DNA from: Flaccisagitta enflata
Taxonomy: Eukaryota > Chaetognatha > Sagittoidea > Aphragmophora
Assembly: GCA_965153355.1 (NCBI GenBank)
Contig: OZ231126.1
Coordinates: 99,572,001 to 99,636,000, forward strand
DNA: 64,000 nucleotides
Reading direction: 5' to 3'
Part shown: positions 54,301 through 64,000 of the stretch, piece by piece
How the letters are laid out: each line of letters starts with the position of its first letter
Position numbering within the stretch: the stretch's first letter is position 1
The notes under the pieces: model-generated
Databases searched by the model: none
What the model was told of the DNA's origin: nothing
What the model saw: the letters and a program-made list of their open reading frames with translations, nothing else
Position numbers and translations under genes: made by a program

Positions 54301-57300
54301 CCTTGTCCGTCTGTCTCTGGTGACTGTCTGACTGTCTGTTACCGTCTGGGTCAAACTAGGTGAGGATAGATCTTGATTATCCTCTATTGGTCGTCTGTCC
54401 CCAGTGACTGTTTTGACTGTCATGAAATGATTTTGATTTGAACTTTCGCTGACGTCACTGTCACTGTCACTGTCATCGTTGCTGTCATGTCCGCTGTCAT
54501 TCCCAGTGACTGTGGCTGCAACTGTTTTTGTGACTGTTTTGTCTACTATTGTGTACGTGACTGTTTCGATGTCGCATTCATCGTTATGGTCGTCATGATC
54601 ATTGTCATCAAAATCATCGTCATCGTCACTCTTTCCCCCCAAATCAAAATCATTTATGATCACTCCAAGTTTGGCCATGTCAAAGTATGAAAGCAAGTTA
54701 CACTTTGTCTCGGCACAGATGTAAAACGAAATGAGTGTTTTCGTGTTGTCGTCTGTTAATCTGTACTGCTTGTTAGTGCAGTCAATGTACAGGTCTACCT
54801 TATGTTCTAATTTGATCACCTTCCCGTCTGCTCCTTCTATAGTTTCATCGACAGTTATTTTCTTCGCTGAAGGAGGCACTCCATTCGGACGCAGGAGGGA
54901 CAGAGAAGATCCTGTGTCGGCCACAAACTCGGCTAATCCTTTGATAATCACCCACGGTACGTTGTTAGGTCCGTCAGTGTGAATTCGGTTACTTATGTGT
55001 CTCGGTTTCCCTTGGCCTATCTTGTTAATTTTGGCCTTATGTTTCCTTTTTTTCAATAGCTTGCTAAACATGCTAAACATGTACTCAAAGTCCTCTAAAT
55101 CTTCATCGCTTGACTCTGAAGTGTCCTCGTTTATTTCCTCTTTTTCTTCCTCTTTTTCTTCCTCCTTTTCTTCCTTTTGGTTATCAATGTTGTTAACCTT
55201 ATAGTCCGTGTGGTCATAGTCACTGTCAGATTCTGAGCCAGATCCTGAGTCACTTACTTGAATGTTATTGACCTTTGCCCGTGTTTTCCCCCTTATATGG
55301 CTTACACTTTGTTTAGATAATGGACAATCGCGGGCCCAATGCTTGTCGGATTTGCACAAAAAGCAATTGTCATTTCTTATTTTCTTTTTGTAATCTTTTT
55401 TGTCAGTATATCCTAACGCGTTGACATCGCTGAAATCGCGATTTTTTCTCGTAAGGAGCTTAACCTCATCAGCCATAGAGAAACTGTGGTTCGAGTTAGT
55501 TTTCCCAAAATTGGCCGCTGCCTCTGAAACTTGGTCAGAGACGATGAGATTTTGGCAAAAAGCGACTCCCGCGAAAATTTCAGTGATCTCATTTTTATAC
55601 ATTTCCTGGACTAAATATTTATTATTGATACCTCTACAAAGTAAATTAAATAATTGTTGTCTGTACAAATCTGTGTGGACAAACGAATAAAAATCCTTGG
55701 CGGGAAGACTGTGGTTGTAGAGTTCGGTCAATCGGAAGGCCCATAGTCCCACCTGTTCACCCTTTCTTCTGCCTGCCCTTTGCAGCTGACACTCATAATG
55801 TTGCGTACTTTCTAACCCTAACGTTGCCCCAATTTTTGCGGCGAGCGCGTTAACCTTTATCCCTGGATGGGCAGTGCTCATTTGCTGCACCTGAAAGCGC
55901 AACTCACTGTCGCGGAAACTGGTGCAAAACTTGTACACGAGCGATGCCTCATCCAATTTTAAGAAGAATCTAAAATGAAAGCTCCACTCGCAATAAAAGC
56001 TTCTAAATGACCGATCATCCTTGAGTGAGAATTCTGGGGCATCCTTACTGAGCAACTTAAGCCTTTTGGTCAATTCATGATGCTCGGTCTTTTGTGAGGG
56101 TGTGGGGTTGGTGGAGTAGTCATAGGGGTAGCTGTTTCCTTTTTCCCAGGGCTTTCGGCCTCCCCTTCGATCATTTCCCCCATTGTCTCCATCCCCACCA
56201 TGTCCACCTCCTCCCCCATCATGTCCGCCCCCTCCATTTCCCCCTCTTGGGTTATCTCTCGGTGATTGTTTACGATATTCACGCTCGTGGTCATCTCGGC
56301 CTCGGTCATTTTGGCCTCGATCATCGCGGCCTCGATCACCTGAGCCTTGACCACCGCGATCATGATCATCGTCATCACCGTCATCGCTGGCGCGGTGACC
56401 TTGTTCTAAATCAGGGTTATCTTCTCCTTCTTTAGGTTTGGTTTGTTCAGCGGTCGAACCGGACAGTCTCAATAAGCGGTCACCAACGGTCTCTCCGCGA
56501 CTGCTATTCAGCCCTTTATTGGGGGTAGGCTTTCTCTTTGGGGAGAAGAAAGGATTGACTGTCTCATTCAAGTCGTTGTCGAATTTTAGTTGGTCATTCG
56601 AGGGTTTCTTATCTATATTGTCGGACTTGTCATTTTTGCCCTTAGAGCTCTTATTGTCATCGTCATCGTCATTGCTATTGTCGTCATCACCGTCATCGTC
56701 ATCACCATCGCCATGCCCTTCAATCGAGACCCTTTTTCTTATTGGGGTTGAAGTCTTAGGGTTCGCCTTTCGGTCAGCTTCGTCATGGTCATTAAGGATT
56801 TTCATATAAGTGCTCTTTGGCTCTCGATAGGGGTCTTTTTTCTCGCGTATCTCTCTTATGCTATCTATGTCGACCCCCCGACTCCTATTGTAATCTGTGA
56901 GGGTCTCATGCGCCTTTTTTTCAAGGGCGGTCATGTCATAGTGGTCTTCTGCCGGAGCATCGCGAGTCAATGGTAAGTTTCGGTGTTTGGTCGTACCCTT
57001 CTTCAGTATAGCCTTTCTTGTCTTATCTGTCTGGGCACTAAACCCATAACTGAAATTGAGCAAATCGTGTATGTCTTCTTGGTCAATGAAATCCTCATAG
57101 GCACTTTCTTCAGGCATTTTCTCTCTATCGGCCTTAGAGGCGGTGGGGGGCAGGATTTTTTTGTTCGAGTGTTTGCTAAGCATTGCCTCGAAGTACTGCT
57201 CATACGTCTTGTGATTCCCGTCAATGGGTGCTAGTTCGCGCGTCAGTTTGTTCAATCTCATGAAATCGAGTTTTTTGTCGTCAATCTCTTGCGCTTTTTG

Positions 57301-60300
57301 GATCTCTAACCTAATCAGTTCGATATTGCGAGGTTCGAGGCCCATGTTATCGAGCTCTTCAGGTGTGCGATCTTTGAATTTGTCAAGAATCAGTTTCAGA
57401 TAAAGCCTTCGAGGGCCACAGTTGAATGATCTCAGGAAAGGGATTGTTTTTTGGTCCCACAACCTTGTCTTGTCAACTACTTCCCAGCCGACTTCCCCAA
57501 AGGTAGAAAATTCATTCTTGTGCGCACAATATCTGAAACCCAACCCATGTTCATACTTTTCCGTATCAAAAATTTGGGCTAAGACTTCTCGTCCTTCGGT
57601 GAGCTCCTTTTCCACCTGGTTCCTAAATTCACTCAGATATACACCCCTGGGCAGGTCATGTTCATACATTGGCCCAAGTTCTGTGAACCCTTTGTTCCAA
57701 ATCATGTTGAGGATTTTGATGTCTAGGTTGAAGTATGAGTCATACTCCTTAAGTCTTTGTCTGTTGAAGTTATGTTGTAAGCTGTGAATGACAAATTTTG
57801 TTTTCTCCCTTGTTACAACATCATCCGAGCTCAACCCACTGACATCAAATGAGTCCAAGTTACCCGGCTTACCCCTGTTTCTTAACACTCGGGCAGCGCT
57901 AATCAAGAGCGGATCACTCACATTCTTTCCTACCACGTACAACCCGTTCTCAAATTTGAGCTCATCGGGACTGAAGAGGGCCTGACAGACATATTTTTCT
58001 CTCTCATCATTGCTCTCATTCACCATGCGGGCAGGGAATGGGGGTGAATAGCGTTCTATATCAAGAATTGCCTCTGTTTTGATACTTGGCACCATGTGAA
58101 ATGGCATCCCGCATCCCATTTTTGGACAGCGCCCCAACTTAAACATGCGCTCTTCGTTACAGAAATAACAGAAGGCCAAATAGGCCGCGGGATAACAAAT
58201 CTTTTTTCCCCCTTTCTGCCCTGTCTCAGTGTCTACGCTCTCGGTGATAGTGGACATCGTGCTTATGCTCTCGGGCGGATCAACGGAGGGATCAAGATCT
58301 GAAGTGCCAGGCAGAGGGTCGGCAGACAGACCAGTCAATTTGAATGGATTATCGATCGGCTCAACTGGATCGCTCACGGGGAGGTTAGGATCTTCAGTTG
58401 ACCGAGAGTCAGAGGTTTGGGTGATTAGGGCTGGAGTGGGAGTGGGAGTGGGGTCTGAGTGGATTTGGACTACCGTGACATCATCGGCTGTGAGGGTTGA
58501 CTGATCTGGCGATGATAAGTCAGGTGTGAATGGTTTGCCTGCGGGGTGGTGAGGACTGGCCACGTGAATCTCGTCACAAAGGCTTTTTCGAGGGGTGTGA
58601 GAGTCCGTGGCTAATGAGGATTCATTGAGGGAATCACCAGTTAGGGTTTCATCGGTGACAGACAGGCTTGCATTTGGATTGCCGTCATAAGAATCTGCGG
58701 GCAGAGAGAATGAGCTTTCAGGGGCACCTTTGTGAGTAAAAACTGATTTCAATGCCTCTATCACTCCTCTGCTTTGCGGTTTGGCGGGAATCAGCTTTCC
58801 GTCTTTGGTGGCAATATTGTCTGACAAAATAAGGGGCCCTTCCAAATAATATTCGGTTAGCCTTTCTGGCCCCGTGAGTATCTCCTTATCATATCCCTCA
58901 GCTACCCTAAGGTTGAAATTTCTTTTCAGATCATAGGTGAATGGCTCATAGATATTTTTTTGTTTCTGCCTTATCACCTCTTGAAACTCCTCAATGAAAG
59001 CGACCAACAAAGTATCGCAATCACAGTTTCTTTCATTTTTCCTTATACAAATTTTGCATGGCCGTAAAATTGGGACAAAAGAAAAAAATCCATATACCCA
59101 ATATAAAACGTTGGGACCGTTCAAACTGTCACGCGGTTTTGAGGCTATTTCAAAAATTTGACTGCTCCTGAAATTTTTAAGCTCATCAAAAGGTTTTTTG
59201 TCGAGTTTTGTCTCACCCGGAGCGACAAATCGGCTCTTCAGTCCTAAACTTCGATATCCTCCCAGAGGAAAAAAAGACCCTGATCTGATGGAACTGGGTT
59301 TGACCAAGAACCAATACCTCCTGTCGTAATAGAAACCAAACTTCTCTACTATTTCTTTCCGTTCTGCCAACAGGAACTTATTTATCCCATCCCACGGATC
59401 CCCTTCCATTAGAGCTTAAAAGCAAACCCACGTTGGAGGGGAGAATCATATGCTAAACAGTGGCAAGATTTAATAAATATGAACGGAACAGCGACAGAAT
59501 GAATCTGCGGCAATAATCGGTCTCTTCTTTCGGTTTGACACTACCTTACAGGCCCCATCTTCGTTCGTTGTTGGCGGCTTCGCTGGTGGCGGTTTTGAGC
59601 GAAGCGCTGAGCAAAGTTCGTTGCGGACGGGTGGGCAGCGGCAAAGTTTGTTGGTCGATGTTGAAGAACGACGGCGACTACCGGCGACCACCGTGACGAA
59701 CGACGGCGACCGCCGTGACGAACGACGGCGACCACCGAGGTGAACGACGGCGACTCTCTCGAAGAACGGCGGTGTCTTTGAGAAGTGCGACGGAGTTTCT
59801 GGTTGAGCGGCGGCGTCTCTCGATGATTCGACGGCGTTGTCCACGAAGAACAACCCCGACGGACGGCAACAAGCGACGACTTTGCACCACTTACCTATCT
59901 TTATCTACTCCTCCTCCTTGCTGTCTTTGATGCATTTGGTTGGCGTTATTTGTTAATTAAAACTTGATGGTGCATTTATAACCGATGGGTGAAGAGAAAA
60001 AGAGATAAAGAGAGCGACGAGAGGTAGAAACGGATTCGCGGAAGATAGTTTGACAGAAATGAGGGAAGAATTGTTCGATTGCTTGCGTTAAAGGTTTGGG
60101 GTGAAGTAACGGAAAATTTCAAGAGATGAACGAAATTTCGTTGGGGACGCGAGATTATACGGCAAATGTTCGAGGAATACAGGTGTAATTCAGATACAAT
60201 TACTCAGAGGTGATTCGAGTGAATGCAGATGATTCGAGTGAATACAGATGATTCGAGTGAAGGCAGATGATTCGAGTGAATACAGATGATTCGAGTGAAT

Positions 60301-61285
60301 ACAGATGATTCGAGTGAATACAGATGATTCGAGTGAATACAGATGATTCGAGTGAATACAGATGATTCGAGTGAATACAGATGATTCGAGTGAATACAGA
60401 TGATTTGACTGAATACAGATGATTCGAGTGAATACAGATGATTCGAGTGAATACAGATGATAGGACGCTAGATAAATGGCGATGATTTGATGGGAATTTC
60501 GTAATGCAATGAAGAGAATGACAAAAAGTTTTGAGGTAAAAATTCGATGAAGATTTACAGGGACAATGGTAATTACAGGATGCGAGATGGGTGGCGATTA
60601 ACGACGATTAATGGCGGTATGCAGATGATGCACAGTATAACATCGATCATAGAACGTAGTAGAACGGAGTTGGAGCAGAGTGAAATCTGAGGCGTTCCTT
60701 AGGCAAAGTATTACTGTGTGATGAATGACAACAGTTAGTCGAATTTGTACAGGATAGCGAAACAGCGTTTTTAGCGATGGCGGTAATTGCGATTGCTTAG
60801 AGATGATTACAGACATTTACAGATGGAAAACGATTGATGGTTTTAGCGATGGCGTTGAGTGGATTTTTAGGCGATGGTTTGACTTTTTAAGATTTTAAAT
60901 TTATCGTATATTTAGCGTTAAACTTGGAGGTTTGAACACTCGGTTCTGTTATCCCCCCAAATTTAAAAATTTTAAAATGTTTCGGAGGCGAAGTTACGAT
61001 ATCACGACGGTGACACCACCTAAAGTTTATGTCGCTAAACGTAGCTAAATGACACAGACTTTGGTGTGACTGAATTACACTAGATGTTAGTTTTATGGTG
61101 GTTCCCTTTCTTAGGACAAAGTAATTGCGGAGACACGATTTAATTTGTTGAAGTATAGAAACATTCAGCAAAAGGCGCAGCAGCAATTGTAGTACAGAAA
61201 AAGAACATTGAGCTTAGGTGGGGGACCGGTTATAAAGGATTTGGAAAACAATGAGGAAGAGGAGGACACTTGAAAAGAGCAGAGG

Positions 61286-61320
<35 letters not shown>

Positions 61321-64000
61321 AGAGAGAGAGACACACACACACACAGAGACAGGAATGCATCTTGGGGTGAGGTTCTAGGGCAAAAAAGGCGATCTCTGTT
61401 ATAACAGGAATGTGAGGCAGGAATGTGTAACAGTAAGACAATGGGTCACAACAATGATAAGGGGCATTGAATACACAGTTCTACAAGGCACAGAGTCACA
61501 CAAGGGGGCAAAATGAGGGGGAAAGGAATTTAGTACATTCAAATATGCAGGGTACAATGGGGAGTGTTTTTGGGGTAGTGGGTTGCTTCCAAGCTTCCAT
61601 AGAAATACCATACTAGGCAGTCCCCAAAAACCTCAGTAGCCATGAGGTTGTTTTCTCTTGCTTGTAGAAGCATTTTGTTTTTGCCATCGCTCGAAATCAT
61701 ATCACCTAAATACTTGTATGATGTTGTGTTTTTGATATCTTTTTCCCCAAGTTTCCATGTTTTGGGAACTGCGATTTTTCTTCCTACTTGCATCACTTGA
61801 CATTTCGCCTCACCCCATTCAAGTTTGTTCGCTCTTGCAAAGTCGTCCACTTTTTCCAAAACGGTCTCTTGATTTTTTTTCCCTGTAGTACATGTGAGCG
61901 CGTCATCTACGAATTCAAGGCATCCAATGCTCAAGTTGTCGTATATTTTGAATTTTTCATCGTATTCATTGATGAACTTTTCTGAAAGAACATCCATTTG
62001 TTTTGAAAATAATCGGCCCGTAAGTCTTGATCCTTGACGCCCACCATTTTCGCGTACAATCGTGCGAGTTAATCCATATCGGGTCTTGATGCTTGCTGTT
62101 TGATTTATGCTGAATGCTCTTACTATGCGCCATATTTTACCACGAACTCCAGAATTCCACAATACGTGCATCATGTTGTTAATATCGGCTTGATCATAGG
62201 CCTTGGCAACGTCGTAGTAAGTAATAAACATGTTTTGTTTCTTTGCTATAGCGATCGCCATCATTCCTCTCAATAAAAACAGGTGATCTGCTGTGCAAGC
62301 TCCTTTTTTTCCACCTGCCTGCCCTTCGGTAAGCTTCACGATCCTCTCCATCCTTTTGTCAATAATTGTTTCTAAAATGTTTCCAATCGCGCTTGACACG
62401 GTGATGCCTCTATGATTTTGCAAACATTCTTTATCTCCTTTTCCTTTGAAGAGACTTGTTATCAATCCAAAATTCCACTCCGCCGGTATAATTTCTTTGA
62501 TCCAGATTTCTTTAATTAGTGGCTTTAATATTTGTAAAAATTCATCCTGTGTCTCTTTCATCATTTCATTCTTTATATCAGTTGACGCTTTTCCATTTTT
62601 CTTGGCTCGTATTGCTTCCATAATCTCTGTGTCAGTTGGTAACTCAATATACCACTCATTTTCGTAGTCAGAATTAGTGAGAAACTGTTGGATTTCATCT
62701 TGAACATTTTGATGGTGGCTATGTGACCTTTTTTCCTTGTTCGCATAAAGGCTTTCATAATGATCTGCATGTATTTCTTTGATTCCTTCAGGGTCGTATG
62801 CTCTCTTTCCTGCATCATTTTTAACTGTTAGGCATTCGTTTACTTCATTGCGCATCAATTTCTTCCTTAATTTCCAAAATTGAATTTTTGTTTTGTCTTT
62901 GATCAAATTCTCCAACTTTTCATTTATTTCTTTTGCTCTCTCTTCCAGGATCATGATTCTCAATTTTTCTTGTACTTTTTTGTACTCGCTCATTGCCGTC
63001 ACCTTATCATTTGTACATGCTTTCTCACATAGGGGAAATTTCTCCTTCTCCTTCTTCTCCTTCTTCTCCTTCTTCTTCTTCTCCGTCCCCCCCCCCCCCT
63101 CGAGGCCCAAATCTTAGTCTTGAGGCCCAAATCCTAGTCTCAAGGCCCAAATCCTATCCTCGAGGCTCAAATCCTACCTTTGAAGCTTGAATACCAGCCT
63201 TGAGGCTCAAATCTCAGCCTCAGGGCTCAAATTCCAGCCTGAAGGCTCAAACCAACGCCTCAAAGCTCAAATCCAGACTCGAGGCTCAAATCCCAGCCCC
63301 AAGGCTCAAATCCCAGCCCCAAGGCCCAAATCATAGTCTCAAGCCCCGAATCCTAGCCTCAAAGCTCAAATTCCAGCCTCCAAGCTAAAATCCCAGCCTC
63401 CAAGCTCAAATCCCAAGCTCAGGGCCCAAATCTCAGCCTTAAGGCCCCAAATATAGCCTCCAGGCTCTAATTCAAGCCTTGAGGTTCAAATAAAAACAGC
63501 ATAGGTCATCGGCCCCTTCGGGGCCGCTGCCCCTCTAACCACCTAACACCCACAAACACGCTCATAGGGGCAACGGGTACCGCTGACCATCTGACGCTTT
63601 TGCGACTATTCCTATACTCATTCGGGCTGCGGCATCGATCTTCTTGTACCATCTGGAGTATTTCATTTCAAACGTGAGTTCTTCATTCATGAAAATTTCT
63701 GTCACTTGACCTTTTAATTTTCCCAATTCATGCCGAAACTTTTTCCATTTTATTTCGGGTGCTTTAATCCACCACTGGACGTTTTTGACAGGTTTCAGTC
63801 GGTCAATTTTTGGGATTTTCATTTTTATTTCAATCGTATTGTGGTCAGTTTCTTTCTTGCCCTTAATTTTGTGAATTCCTTCTTCGTCAATATTCATGGA
63901 GTTGATGTATGATTCTATTTTGCTGTCACAGACTACAAAATCTATTGCTGATCGCTCATTTACATTGTTGGTATTCTGACGGGTTATTATTCCATTACAT

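Overview
The window is eukaryotic and looks like repeat-choked intergenic DNA of a metazoan, most likely an invertebrate. It carries (CT)n/(GA)n, (CA)n, (TTG)n and (TTC)n microsatellites up to about 200 bp, a Ty3/gypsy element, a second large LTR element, a LINE, a Penelope-like reverse transcriptase relic, Tc1/mariner, hAT and pogo-like elements, and many small Helitron-like non-autonomous elements. A short degenerate TTAGGG tract fits animals other than insects. The species cannot be named from sequence alone. I see no bacterial genes, rRNA genes or CRISPR arrays. Only one open frame (454 aa, minus strand, 26-27.4 kb) is a reasonable candidate for a host exon.

Layout. 0-15 kb: a 20-bp minisatellite, a Tc1/mariner relic, a hAT element with a clean 8-bp duplication, a pogo-like MITE, long microsatellites, a tandem ~125-bp repeat and a Penelope-like RT relic. 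15-25 kb: inverted repeats interrupted by 'family A' elements (paired end modules around a minisatellite) and 'family B' elements (3' hairpin plus GTCY-type tetranucleotide array). 26-28 kb: the 454-aa frame. 28.4-40.5 kb: a three-level nest, in which a family B element is split by a TA-flanked palindromic element, itself split by an intact Ty3/gypsy element (30493-39473) with apparently identical 353-bp LTRs and a 5-bp duplication. 40.5-50 kb: more A and B elements, microsatellites and an inverted repeat. 50-64 kb: a LINE running off the right edge, interrupted by a family A element and by a 10.6-kb LTR element (51062-61635) whose only long frame is a 1979-aa Gag-protease-like protein with no polymerase.

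How the parts work together. The gypsy element has PBS, gag with a CCHC knuckle, a canonical -1 slippery heptamer at the gag stop, PR-RT-RNase H-integrase and a PPT, so it looks able to move. The 10.6-kb element has LTRs, PBS, PPT, Gag and protease but no RT, RNase H or integrase, so it presumably borrows a polymerase. Families A and B share an architecture (3' terminal sequence repeated inverted just inside the 5' end, tandem-repeat cargo, and for one copy insertion at T-T without target duplication) that matches Helentron/Helitron2-type non-autonomous elements. In family B the 3' hairpin stem changes sequence between copies while pairing is kept.
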